DNA of 64,000 nt from Ectobius pallidus (Eukaryota > Arthropoda > Insecta > Blattodea > Ectobiidae): contig CAXKWD010000005.1 in assembly GCA_964059195.1 (NCBI GenBank), forward strand, positions 154,037,265-154,101,264. Reading direction: 5' to 3'. The notes below the pieces were generated by a model, which had not been told where the DNA came from, ran no database searches, and saw nothing but the letters and a program-made list of their open reading frames with translations. Below are positions 45,693 through 56,893 of the stretch, piece by piece. A program made the position numbers and the translations under genes. Positions within the stretch are counted from its first letter, which is position 1. The number at the start of each line of letters is the position of its first letter.

Positions 45693-45795
45693 AGCAAACA
45701 TGAGAATATTATAGGAGAAAAATTCCTCCGACACTGGGACTCATGTAGTGTCCAACAGAGACAATAATCTGTGGTTCATGAATGCTTATATATCT
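45693..45795. mobile_element. 103-bp SINE D fragment with 14-bp TSD
   Basis: ATATTAAATAGGTA flanks both sides (45679-45692 and 45796-45809). Inside, the T-arm tail of SINE D (TTATAGGAGAAAAATTCCTC) is inverted relative to the adjoining body (GTGTCCAACAGAGACAATAA). Confidence 0.75.
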
Positions 45796-45809
45796 ATATT
45801 AAATAGGTA

Positions 45810-46215
45810 GTTAGGTTCTGTACTGTATTCCTTTACAAACATAAACCACTGCGCAAGATATCAAAAAGATTTCATGCACTTTACTGTACACTCTTCGTTT
45901 AACATATTATGATGCTTGTTGTCTCGCTATTTAACATTGATTACTGTGGTTTTAATAAGCCTTGTTTTTCAGCTAGCGTGTGGTCTCATGTAAATTTAAT
46001 CCGTGTTTTAACTTCTAAACGAGAGTAATTAAAATTGAACTGGTGACAATATTGATTTGAGAGGAGGGCTTGTGTACATTGTAGACCTCTTTGAATAACG
46101 TTTCTGTAATTAATTCCATACGTAACTCATTGATAATGGTTTTTCTGTTTACATGCGAATAGGGAAACAACTGTCGCAATTCATATTTGAAATTTCTATT
46201 GCTGTGTGATGTGTT
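45810..46215. other. Unannotated stretch
   Basis: Nothing recognised. Confidence 0.4.
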
Positions 46216-46219
46216 ATCA

Positions 46220-46535
46220 CAGGGCGGGTGGGGGCAAGAGCCTGCCGATGCATGGCGCGAAAATAAAAAATAAATAAAAACTCCCGGGCTCCTTTAGACT
46301 ATCCACACCATTCCACTCCAGAGATATTTTGGTTTCCATAATGATTTATTATGAGAAATTACTGGGCTATTCAGACTGTCCACAGATTAGAGTCTAAATG
46401 GGTCGGCCACTTTCTCGTAAGAAAGCTTTATGAAAATCAAAATATATGTGGAGTGGCGTGGCTTGGATAGTCTGAAGAAGCCCGGGAATTTTTTTCACGC
46501 CATGCATTGGCATATTCTTACCCCCACACGCCCTG
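46220..46535. mobile_element. Foldback element, hAT-like ends
   Basis: CAGGGCGGGTGGGGG and, reversed, CAGGGCGTGTGGGGG ends with arms of about 100 bp (GATGCATGGCG, CCCGGGC, AGACTATCCA, CCACTCCA). 316 bp. The CAGGG start suggests hAT, but no 8-bp duplication is visible. Confidence 0.75.
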
Positions 46536-46539
46536 ACAT

Positions 46540-46838
46540 GCTACGATAAATTTGCGCACAAAATACAAGGTATCCATAAAAGAACTCCGGTGGTTTGAAG
46601 TTAAATATTTTAATGAAGTAGCAAATTGATGATAATATTTTATAGGCTTACATGGTTAGAAAAGTAATATTTTCAAGTTTTTGAAGTAAAACTACTTCAG
46701 CCGCGGTAGGGGTGAGTCGAGAGCATGTGTAACGCTCAAAACCGTCACGAAATTAGTGTCACACTCAAAATCGTCACGAAATTAGTGAGGTGTGGCGGAA
46801 CGGACTGCACAGAAAACAATCAACTCAATGATTAGGCT
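46540..46838. other. Unannotated stretch
   Basis: CGTCACGAAATTAGTG occurs twice at about 46743 and 46774; nothing else recognised. Confidence 0.45.
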
Positions 46839-46839
46839 T

Positions 46840-47330
46840 ATCCAAAATTTAAAAAATCCAAAAATTAAAATATCCAAAACATACAAAATTCTAAGATCCA
46901 AAATTTTAAAAATCCAAAACTAAAAAACAAAAAATCCAAAACTAAAAAATTCAAAGATCCAAAATTAAAAAGTCCAAAAATCCAAAATTTAAAAAATAAA
47001 AATCCATAATTAAAAAGTTTAAATATCCAAAATTTAAAAAAAAATTCAAAATTTAAAAATTCAAAAATCCCAAATTTAAAAAATAAAAATCCAAAATTAA
47101 TGCATCCAAAATAAAAAATAAAACAATCAAAAATTGAAAATCCAAAAAATAAAGTATTCAAATATCTAACATTTTAAGAAATCGAAAATAAAAAAACCCA
47201 AAATTAAAGATTAAAAAGATTAAAAGATAAAAAATTTAAAAAACCCAAAATCCAAAGTTAGAAAAATCTAAAAACCCGATATTAAAAAGTCCAACAATCC
47301 AAAATTCAAAAAATACTTTGTTCAAAAATT
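46840..47330 (+). repeat. A-rich quasi-periodic array (AAAATCCAAAA)
   Basis: About 490 bp of drifting copies of AAAATCCAAAAtT. The minus-strand frame here codes a Phe-rich FxFGFLFFKFWIF pattern, a by-product of the base composition and not a gene. Confidence 0.85.
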
Positions 47331-47334
47331 TAAA

Positions 47335-48135
47335 ACAAGTTTCACTTCTGTCGCGTGGCGATCCACTCACACTTTTTTATACACTATAGTGCATTTTACT
47401 ACGTGGACCGTTTGTGGTACGGCATTCATCCAAGCGGTAACCGCTCTTTTGCCTCGACCTGGCCAGAATATGTCTGGGTTGATGGTAGCCACAGAAGTGA
47501 TGATCCTTTCCCGTAGATGGTTTACCTCTTGAATCTTCTCCCCATGAACAAGGTTCTTCACATGTCCCAAAAATTAGAAGTCTAAGATAGGGAGATCCGG
47601 ACTTCTAGGAGTCTAAAGAATACGCCCTGCCCTTCCAATCCATAAGTGACCGAATCGGTTAACTCTTAAATTGATAATGTATCCTGTAGGATACTGTCGT
47701 TTATTTTAAATTTGTGTTAAAAGGACGGAAAAGAAATGAAAAGAAAAATTTTAATTCCTTGTAAAATTGCATAACTTACAAGTGACGAGAAATAAACTGT
47801 GAGCCAAATCATACTGTTAACTGTTTTCTTTGAGGTCGGACATGGGTTTGTATATTGTGTGAGTTATTAAGTAAGGGTTAATGAGTGCTTTAATGAGGAG
47901 TTTTTATAGGAATTCATAAACTGTTTGTTTTTGAGGTGTCAAGCATAGACGGTAATTTTCACTCAAATATTTTACATATTTTGTTACTAGGTTTTCTTGA
48001 GGACCATTAATGACCTATTTTATACACCAGAAATCATTACAACAAAATAAAATATAAAAATATTACATTAAAGTAACTTGAAACATAACCACACCAGAAT
48101 CACGAGTAAGCCAGTAGGCCTACAATAAATATTAC
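47335..48135. other. Unannotated stretch
   Basis: Nothing recognised. The minus frame at 47367-47570 is short and unmatched. Confidence 0.4.
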
Positions 48136-48139
48136 TTAT

Positions 48140-48412
48140 TTTCGTTCTTACCTTTCTGGATGTTTCAAGGAAGTGAAGAAATGCAATTCAGGATTTTGTC
48201 TTTTATTATTACTGAAATTTACAGCAGAATAATAAGGTCCTTTCGAATATCGCGTGGTCTTATAAATACAACACTCCTATTTATTTACATACTTCCCGGA
48301 GTAGTTTCTGTAGTCTTACTTTATGCCCGCTACGATCGCTAGTAAATGCGCGCGCGCTCGTCTGGCAGAAAAACGGACTGAGTTTCTGTACTGTATTAAT
48401 ACTTATACTGTG
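48140..48412 (-). pseudogene. Decayed P-like element: 5' TIR and THAP exon 1
   Basis: The minus strand starts CACAGTATAAGTATTAATAC (48412) and reaches a frame reading YYSAVNFSNNKRQNPELHFF then TSLKHPER with a GTAAGA donor at 48151. It aligns residue by residue with exon 1 at 40059-39953 (CGAMNCTNSQRNSPDLSFFR). Both zinc-ligand Cys are changed (Ser, Phe) and FRFPKD has become FTSLKH. The 3' TIR was not found; truncated. Confidence 0.65.
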
Positions 48413-48796
48413 TCTGTTCTTTAATATTTGGTAACTTTTTTTTGTATAATACATTACAGTTTTTCTAATTACAGAAGAAATAAAATAACTTGACACTTGT
48501 TTCCGGGGTTCTGCCCAGCTCCAGTCCCGGTTGTATTACAGATTTAGTTAACATTGATTCTCATAGTCTAAGATCAGAGTGTCTTTTCCTCTTTAGTCTT
48601 CTGACTTGTGTGTCTGGTGGATAGTTTGTGGGAATGTCCTGGATCAGTGGATTGATGTGGTTGTTGAATGATCTGGCTAGTCTTACGTAAGCTTTGCTGA
48701 GTACTGTTGTTACATTTGGAATGTTTAGGTCAGATTGAATGGTTGAGTTTCTGACATACCATGGAGCATTAGTTATTAACCGAAGGCACCTATTTT

Positions 48797-49324
48797 GGGG
48801 AAAAGGTAATCTGCGCCACTTCTACCTTTTCCCAACCTACACGATGTAAACTGCGCCACCGACATATGTAAATTGCGCCACCGACATTTAAATGGCGTCA
48901 CCGTCATACTAACGCACTAACATTTTCCTTCCCACTTCTCCAGACTTAGGACTGGCTATGGAATTCCGACCACTAAAAGATATGTACACAATAACTCTGA
49001 GACTAAAAAACAAGTGAATGACTCGTTAGTGAAAATGTGTTTTTATGTGCTTCGCTAGAGAAAAGTTGTTACCAACCTAAAGATAGAGCAGATAAAGCAT
49101 TCGTTACCAACATACATAGAACTGTACCAACCTACAGACAAGTACGCTCCCATCACATCATGCGCAAAAAATTGTTACTGAATAGAAATGAACATTCACA
49201 TATTAGGTCTAACTTTTGTTTCCTTATAACTACTGCCGCAACCTACATATCTCCGTGGCGCAGTTTACATATCTATTCTATTTCAAATTCGCGTGTCAAC
49301 CGTGGCGCAGATTACGTACACCCC
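48797..49324. mobile_element. 528-bp TIR element inside the LINE
   Basis: TATTTT is duplicated at 48791-48796 and 49325-49330. Ends GGGGAAAAGGTAATCTGCGC and, reversed, GGGGTGTACGTAATCTGCGC, continuing CAC. Subterminal 22-bp tandem units TAAAyTGCGCCACCGACAT occur near 48847-48905. No transposase frame. A 6-bp (possibly 7-bp) duplication leaves the superfamily open. Confidence 0.85.
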
Positions 49325-49447
49325 TATTTTGAATAGTCTGAATTCTTTGTATTTGTGAAGATGATGCTGAACCCCAAATTGGACAACTGTACATCCAAAT
49401 AGGCCTGATGAGGGATGTATATATTAATTTCTTGTATTGAAGGAAAA

Positions 49448-49484
49448 GTGAGGATTTAGAATATTAAATATTCTAAATCCTCAC
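49448..49484. repeat. Perfect 17-bp-arm palindrome
   Basis: GTGAGGATTTAGAATAT, TAA, then its exact reverse complement. One arm is original LINE coding sequence (SKSSLFLQYKKL frame), so the other arm is an inverted copy of it. Confidence 0.9.
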
Positions 49485-49924
49485 TTTCAAATTTTGAGGT
49501 GTTTCAACTCATGGAGACAATGGCGAATTTTCTTAATTAAGTAGGAAAAATGGTCTTTCCACGTCAGACGTTGATCGAGAATAAGGCCAAGATATCTGAC
49601 TGACTTAGACTCAAGAACCTGTTCGCCTTGAAGTATGATTGGTTGTTGTAGTACATCATACTTGTGTGTGAATTTCACGACGTTTGATTTTTTTGGGTTC
49701 ATCACAACTCTCCAGTGTTTGCACCACAAGTCTATTTCGTCACAAAATTCTTGAAGATGCTGTACAGCTATTTCAGCGACACCTTTACTCAGTATTGCAA
49801 TGTCGTCTGAAAAATGTGCAATTATGAATTTGTCAGAAACTGGAAAGTCTGCATCGTAGAATGACTGCGTAGCTATTGTCAGTGGAGCTCCCCTAAAAAA
49901 ACTTTCTAACGCTAACGGCAATCT

Positions 49925-50840
49925 AACCCGGGTTTAATCATTGTACGCTGACGCCCAGACCAGTAGACTCCCAGAGGACGTACCCAGTTCCATTCCAGAT
50001 TTTTCTATGGATCCTATTGACTTTGCTGTAGGTGTTTGCACGTCTAGAATGTAGCGAGGCTGAAAACACTGATTCGGTTCCCGCTGAGGACAAAATTTTC
50101 CCCCTTCAAAGTCCGTGACAATCTTAGAAATCTTAGGATGTATAGAAATTCTTGTATAAACAAAATTTTAATCTGTTTCTTCTCATTCCAGCAACTTTAG
50201 TAGATTATACAGTTTTGAACTATGAATTCTTTATAACATTATCTATAGCCTATTAAGAAAGAATTGCTATAATCAATAGAGGATGTTTTAAATAAAAATG
50301 CAGATATCTGTCAATATTGTATGAGGGAAGTGAAGGCATCGTTGGATATTTTCAAGTACGACTGCCACTAGGGAATGACCTGGTTGGAAGGCTTATCTTG
50401 CCACCAGACCACTTTCCCACATACACATACCCCAAGGGAGATGAAGACCTCTACCACAGAATAGCGTGCAACCTAGCTATGCAAGGCCACTCAGGCTGGG
50501 TAATGTAGACAGACGGTCATTCTGGTGCAAAGTGCACGAGCTTACTCCAACGGTGAACAGGAATTTAAATTTTTTCACATACTAGCAAAACTGGTCTTTT
50601 CTTCGCACAGGAATTAGTATCTTTTACGTGACAAACATTTACAGAAAGAATGAGAATATCTTTTAACGTGTGAAAAAGACTTGCGTAGATTAAATATTTG
50701 TAGTTCACGAAGTTTATCATATTTTCTGCAGGCATTAAAATATGAATATCGTAATTGAAAATAGTGATAAGTATTGTATCCCTTCTTCAGTTCAGTCATT
50801 GTTTTTTAAAAAATAATAATTCAATAGAATCTATAACATA
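49925..50840. other. Unannotated stretch
   Basis: The 63-codon frame at 50317-50508 (VGYFQVRLPLGNDLVGRLIL, then PPDHFPTYTYPKGDEDLYHR) has protein-like composition but no family I recognise and no splice context I trust. Otherwise nothing. Confidence 0.35.
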
Positions 50841-50844
50841 GAAG

Positions 50845-51240
50845 ATAGACATATGCATTCATGAACCACAAATTACTGTCTCTGTTGGACATTATATGAT
50901 AATATTATAGGAGAAAAATTTCTCTGACACTTGGATTTAAACCTAGGACCTTTGGCTAACCGTGCCAATGCTCTACCAACTGAGCTAAGCCAGAGTTCAC
51001 CTCACTGCGCCAGATGGAACCTATCTCCTATGACTAATTGTCCTTAATGATCTACCTAACTGACAGACAAGTTATGTCATATGCAGTACTGTGATGCACA
51101 CTAATTATTGATTTTTGTGACCGGGCTTTCACTGTTATTGTACAGTAATATTCAAGATAGACATATGCATATGCATTCATGAACCACAGATTATTGTTTC
51201 TGTTGGACTTTATATGATTATATTATAGGAGGTTCTGGGT
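50845..51240 (-). mobile_element. SINE D, copy 2
   Basis: Reversed tRNA-like module at about 50925-50995 (GCTCTACCAACTGAGCTAAG) between two partial bodies, both with CATGAACCACA and CTGTTGGACATTATATGA. The body-module-body order shows tandem organisation. Confidence 0.8.
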
Positions 51241-51469
51241 TCAAATCAGATAGTGTTATTTGCAAAACTATTTTATCAGTCTGACCATATCAATATATAT
51301 CAATAAAAATAACTTTAATTAATAAAATAATTGCCAGAACAGCACTTACTAATTCAACTTTGTTAATACTCCTTTGAACATCGAGAACATACCGAGAGTT
51401 CAAGTTTTGTGTGCCAAAAAACTGTTGATGTGCTCCTGTTTTCTATTTTTGAGATGTTTATGGCATCTG

Positions 51470-51640
51470 TTATATTTCAACTGATATTAAATTTCTTGAA
51501 TATGATGCAGGATGAAATAGCGAGTTTTCGGCTGAGTAAATATCCAATTCGGAATTTGCCTTTACGACTAGGGGAATCATGAAAAATCGAAGTGAAATTT
51601 GAGGCCACTGGATTTGAACCCGTGAACCTCCAAAATTAAA
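51470..51640 (-). mobile_element. SINE C, copy 3
   Basis: AAATATCCAATTCGGAATTT and GGATTTGAACCCGTGAACCT (reversed B box). Confidence 0.75.
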
Positions 51641-51644
51641 TACA

Positions 51645-52265
51645 CTGTTGTTGCATCCAGTTGTGTATGTAGATATAGACAGGAAGATATGAACCCAGAG
51701 TTGAACCTTGTGGTTTTATTAAAGCACGGAATCAGTGCTACAGATAGGAACTAGGTGCTATATATTATAGAATTTAATATTGCCCATAAACTTCCAACGT
51801 GTCCCCTTATCTACATAATAGAGCATTTACATTTCCAAACGAAGGTGTTTTTGCTTCAGTCGTCCATTTCGTTTTCCTTTCTCCGCTAGAAATATTCCAC
51901 TGCTAGTGCGATGGTATCTGCTATGCCTGAGAAATAACTTCTCATCTGCAGCTTAAATTGAAAATTAAATGACTTCTATGTTCTTAATTCCCTAGACGAT
52001 ATAGCACATCGTAACGTTGGAGTAAATATACTCAAGTATTAACCTAGATAAGTGAACATTAATATTCTGTGTTCTTGAAAGCGGCAGTAACTCAATCTGT
52101 ATTACAGTCGAGGGCAATAATGATTGCAGTTTATGATCGTGGTACTCATACTTGCTTCTCACTTACACTGTAAACACTAGAATATGTTATATACACTCAT
52201 TACATACACAGCCGTTCATTTGTTAATTATATGGGAATAATATTCTTCTTTTGTTTTGATCACTG
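51645..52265. other. Unannotated stretch
   Basis: Nothing recognised. Confidence 0.4.
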
Positions 52266-52269
52266 GCGA

Positions 52270-53990
52270 TAATTCCATTTTAGTGTTTTCACTGTTGTGA
52301 TATCGATTATTATTATCGAAAAGGGAATGATCTTGAAACATTGAGAGCAGCAAATGAAAATGCGTAGTAAGCAACCTGCGTTTAAAATAAAACCCATTCC
52401 GTTCGTGGAAATTTTAATTGTACACCAGTACTAAATTGAGTTAATTTCGTGTTGCAAACAACCGTTAGTTTTAAGAAAACGGCCAAGAAGAAGCTTCAAC
52501 CTCACAGCACGTAATCAGCTGTAATCTATCGCAGAAGATAAGAACTACGAGAATTTGCTGCTTGCCGAAGCCATCCGTTTTCGTTTGTTTGATACTCTAT
52601 GAAAATTATATAACTCGCTTTGCTCGTTTCATAAACACATTCGTATCGTAATAAATGCCATTGTTGCCTCTTTTCGTAATGTACTATTTTGTTTGACATA
52701 TTATAATACGCTTATTACCAGGGCCCGGATTCTGATGACCTAAAATTTTCTGAAAAATGACCTATAAAATGACCCTGAATTTTTAAGAAAATTACTTAAT
52801 AATTATAAAAAAATGACCTAAAAACTGATATTTTATTTATAAAAAATGATTATTGCACATACAAAGTTATATACTAGTTTGTACATAATTGTAAAAACTG
52901 TAAATAACTATAATATTGTGAATGTTCTTTTCTCACGGAAATTTATACTGGCACTGAAGCACTGGTGAGACAAAATTCGGCATTTCTTTTTGCGGTCTGC
53001 CGGATTATATTGTTGTTTATTGAGAATAAACAGTAGTTTGCACTCTCAAATCCAAGCAGGTGCCAAGTCAATCTAATAACAATAGTAATACAATACAAAA
53101 TTTTGCGTTTCTTTGATTCTCATTTCCGACTGAGACATGTCAATACTTTAACGCCGAATGTTTCCTTCTTGCATTAAACAAACAACACTTCAAAGACAGC
53201 ACCACTAACGACCAAAAAAAAAGTTAATACACTCAATGTAAATACATGAAAATGACTAAATAAGGAAGCAAATAACTTGAAAATGACAAAATAATGACCT
53301 AAAATTTAAATAAATGCCCTAAAAATATAAAATTGCATAAAATGACAAAAAATGACCTAATAAAAATGCATTTCTATAATCTAGAGGCCATGATTAGGAT
53401 TTATCCACAAGTTGGCAATGTCTATGCAGCATCAATAAAAAGATGATTTGTCATCAGAATCCGGGCCCTGCTTATTACATAAGTACATGTGACATAAAGG
53501 TATCATAATGACATCTATTTCGAAAATGATTTCCATTATAACACAGGTGTTGTATGATTATTATCGAATACGAAACGACTTTGCAACCTTCAGAGCAGCA
53601 AATGAAACTGCCTAACTGAACAAGCTGTATTTAAAATAAAATAAATTCGGTTCGTCTTAATTCTGATATTTTACTAATTTGAGTTAATTTTCTGTGTTTT
53701 GAAAATCCATGCATTTTTTGCTTTAAAGCGTCAAGATAAGCCCTGCAGCCTGCATGCCTTTAGCCTGCCGTCTATCGGGGGGGGGGGGACAAGAACTGTA
53801 ACAGCTGATGGCGAGAGTCGTCTGCTTAATTAATTACGAGGTATTCTAAAAACTGAAAACTTGAACATTTAATTATGGTCACCCTCACTTTGTTCGTTTC
53901 ATTAAAAACGTGCAATGTCTTAATAACTTCAATTATAGGTTCACTGCATAATGTACTTTTTTAATACATAATGCATAATATTTTAAGCAT
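52270..53990 (+). repeat. Family Y tandem dimer interrupted by a hAT element
   Basis: Unit A (52270-52718 plus 53479-53530) and unit B (53535-53990) share ATTATTATCGAA, GAGCAGCAAATGAAA, TTTAAAATAAA, GAGTTAATTT, CTCGCTTTGCTCGTTTCAT and ATAATGTACT in order. Unit length is about 470 bp without the hAT insert. Related scraps lie at 36325 and 55950. Confidence 0.65.
52719..53470. mobile_element. hAT non-autonomous element, perfect 8-bp TSD
   Basis: CTTATTAC at 52711-52718 and 53471-53478 flank 752 bp with perfect 21-bp TIRs starting CAGGGCCCGGATTCTGATGA. Repeated ATGACCTAAAA motifs lie inside both ends. An 8-bp duplication and CAGGG start are diagnostic of hAT. No transposase frame. Confidence 0.92.
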
Positions 53991-54559
53991 TTTGATTGCG
54001 TTCATATAGGAGTCCATAACGATGTATTTAATTCCTAGTATTATAGGCCTACATATTTAGCAACGCGCTTGGAAATGTATTTATAAGAATAAGAGTCAGG
54101 ATCGACTTCACCAAGTTTGGATGTCACTTGTTGAGGAACGGGGGGGGGGGAACTGGAAATTGCTTTCATCTATCAACATTAGCAAAAAACTTAACCAAAC
54201 TCAGTGACGTAGGATCTTTGGATTGAACTCTGCCATGTACTGTTTTTATCTGTAAGCTTTGATTGGTTTTATGCCAAAAGCAACACTTTTGTCTGGAAGT
54301 AAGTCCCATGTAGGTCACAAAACTTGCCCGATATTTCTGTAAGCAGCCAAGTAGGGCTGCAGCAGAGGTATCCATCCAAGTCGCCGGTGAAAGGACCCGC
54401 TAATGCTCACTGAACAGTTAACTGGAGAAAACCTGGATGCCGATGCACTACACTCAGAGGATCTTTAAAGTTAACTATTATATTTTAAATTGTCTCTCTC
54501 TTTATGTCGAATCCATTTATGATATTCCAAGACAGCTTGGTAATTATTCCCTCAGTCAG

Positions 54560-54917
54560 ATTATTTTTTTTTATCTCGGCTGTATTTATACTCCTTTTAG
54601 CTACGAGGCCATATCAGGAGTTCAGGATCTGTGTCTTTACAGTAGGTTAGGCCATAGAATACTGATTGTCAATTATTTTCTATTCTAGTGTATTTTATGG
54701 AGTAAATTTCAACTGATATTAATTTAAAATGGGAATGATAGGCCTACAAGATGAAAATGGTGAACATGATTTATGGTATGTAAATATCCAATTCGGCATT
54801 TGCCTTTACGACTGAAGAAACCATGAAAAAATTATGTTACATTGGCCGGCCACGGGATTTGAGCCTGTACCTCCCGAATGTGAGTCCAAGACGTTACCAC
54901 CTCGGCCACCTCGCCTG
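54560..54917 (-). mobile_element. SINE C, copy 4 (with full tRNA-like head)
   Basis: The reverse complement starts GGCGAGGTGGCCGAGGTGGT, resembling a class II (Leu/Ser) tRNA 5' half, with CAGGCTCAAATCCCGTGGCC as T arm. Most complete copy of the family here. An internal Met frame on the plus strand (54437-54688) is fortuitous. Confidence 0.85.
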
Positions 54918-54919
54918 GT

Positions 54920-55310
54920 AAGATTATTTTATAATAGCTTTCAGGAAATTAATTTATGTCCATTGTCCATTGAAATTAGCTTAATAGCATAGGCTGTAAA
55001 GGAAATTGGCCTAAGGAAGGCTTTAAGCTTCTTTACCAAAACCAACTTAAGTGAACGATGAATCACTAGGGATGTGTTTAATAAAACACATGTCGTTGAG
55101 CTGAGTTACAATCCATGTATTCCTTTACCGCATTGCCATTAACATGGCCCGGGCCGTTGTATTGGTTAGAGAGCCCCAATTCCAGACGTAATCCCCATCG
55201 CACTAATCATTTATACTTACTCTACCGTCAATTACATGTGACATAGATCTTCAAATACATCACTCTCAGCTTATAGAATTTATACCCGATCCGTAAGAGT
55301 TTAATATAAT
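54920..55310. other. Unannotated stretch
   Basis: Nothing recognised. Confidence 0.4.
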
Positions 55311-55905
55311 TCTAGACTGTTAAGGCTAAAAAGTATAAGTCAAAACATATTATTTTTTAGGAGAGACTACACACATGACCTCATTTTAATTTTTTTTACT
55401 TATACTGTTTTGCCTTCAAAGTCTTCTTCTGGTTTTTTTAAGGCAATTTTTTTTCAAAAGGAAAATTTTTTTACACAGTGTAATTTACTTATCTCGTTTT
55501 CACAATTTTTTACTTTTGCCTTAACAGTCTAGAATTAATCCTAGGATTCCGGCAGGGGAAGGTTGTAAAACCCACAGTTTTTCTTTTTATTTTGTTTCAT
55601 ATTATTTTTGAGGAGAGACTTTTATTTACACATTATCTCATTTTAAATTTTTGACTTATACTAATTACCATGAAAGTCTTCTTCTGGACTATTTGGCAAA
55701 AGAGTATAAGTTAATAAATATTTTTCCCAGAAGGGAAATTTTTTACACAGTAATGTACTTATCTCGTTTTCATAATTTTTGACTTATACTCTTTTGCCTT
55801 AACAGTCTAGAATTAATCCTAGGATTCCGCAGGGGGATTGTAAACCCCCACAATTTTTCTTTTTATTTTGTTTCATATTATGTTTGCAGAACTACTAACT
55901 TTTGA
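55311..55905 (+). repeat. Family H, two tandem units of about 278 bp
   Basis: AACAGTCTAGAATTAATCCT recurs at 55523 and 55801 (period 278). Each unit holds TAAGTCAAAA / TTTTGACTTATAC inverted pairs and ends TTTTTATTTTGTTTCATATT. Confidence 0.75.
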
Positions 55906-56067
55906 GTTATCATCTTTTCAACAGTATTTTTTTATTAATCGTAGGCGCTTGCTACGCACGTTTCATAAACATACCCATGTTTTAATAAATGCCATTATAG
56001 GCTCGTTACATAATATATTCATTCATGTCTCATCTTAGATCTGTTTGTTGAGATTTCGATCAGTTCC

Positions 56068-56300
56068 GTGGCCTCTGATGTGAAATTCACGTAACTTTCT
56101 CTGCTCAAATAAAAGTTAGACTCTTAGTACAATATATCATGTATGATATTCTCTTCATGTAAATTGTTTGTATAACTAAGATAATGTCGTTACGACATCA
56201 CATCGCATCCCCGAAGGATACATAGCCCAAATAAAATCTGATTAATGTGCACTCGTAAACTTTCTTTGCTATAAGCATGGCCAATACATTTTTCTCACTT
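56068..56300 (+). repeat. Dispersed repeat shared with 11665-11900
   Basis: See 11665. CATCGCATCCCCGAAGGATA aligns with CATCGCATCCTCGAAGGATA. Confidence 0.65.
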
Positions 56301-56304
56301 CACA

Positions 56305-56862
56305 CTGATATAGAACAAGAGCCCATATTGCAAAGAGCACGTATTCAGAGTGGGTAGCTTATAACTACCCTTCAGATAATTTTAAAAAAATGTTTCAAAT
56401 AATAGTTTTAGCTCTTAGTGTAAGCACCCCACGTGTAGAATTTAAAGAAAATCGTTAGAGCCGTTTTCGAGAAAATTGCGAAAAACGAAAATTTCTTCAA
56501 ATAAAAATTTAAAATGAGAGAAACTTGTCGCCAGTCTTCGTATCACATCTTCAGAAGATATCCAAATAAAAAAAATTGTTTACAAACTATTTTGCGTTAT
56601 GGAGCTAGACTGTTCACAGACATCCACACAGACATACAGACACACTGACACACATACACGCAGACATGATTTTGAAAATATTGTTTTTGGATTCAGGGAC
56701 TCTCAAAACGTGTATTTATGTAAAAAAACTCAACTTCGAATTTGGGGGTCGAAAACAATAGGCTACTTCTTCTACCTATAGAAACCTACCTATGGTATGG
56801 GCAGAGGAAGGGAAAATGTGCCCTTAACTTGGGTCTTAGACAGGATAGGAAACTTTCTCACT

Positions 56863-56893
<31 letters not shown>

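Larger units (their letters stand above)
48545..49921 (-). pseudogene. Jockey-like LINE reverse transcriptase, interrupted
   Basis: From the right, the minus strand reads DKFIIAHFSDDIAILSKGVA (palm motif, FSDD where FADD is usual), CKHWRVVMNPKKSNVVKFTH, SVRYLGLILDQRLTWKDHFS and LHELKHLKI. A 37-bp palindrome then shifts the frame. It resumes KKLIYTSLIRPIWMYSCPIW and QIQRIQTIQN, is cut by a 528-bp insertion, and continues RCLRLITNAPWYVRN and LIQDIPTNYPPDTQVRRLKR. Removing the insertion restores the frame exactly. Fingers and endonuclease are absent. Confidence 0.9.

Noticed and set aside
46220..46535. Confirmed hAT element
   Set aside because: Ends look like hAT (CAGGG) but the flanking 8-mers do not match, so only foldback with hAT-like ends is claimed.
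46865..47161. 98-aa Phe-rich membrane protein on the minus strand
   Set aside because: It is the translation of the AAAATCCAAAA array; composition alone explains it.
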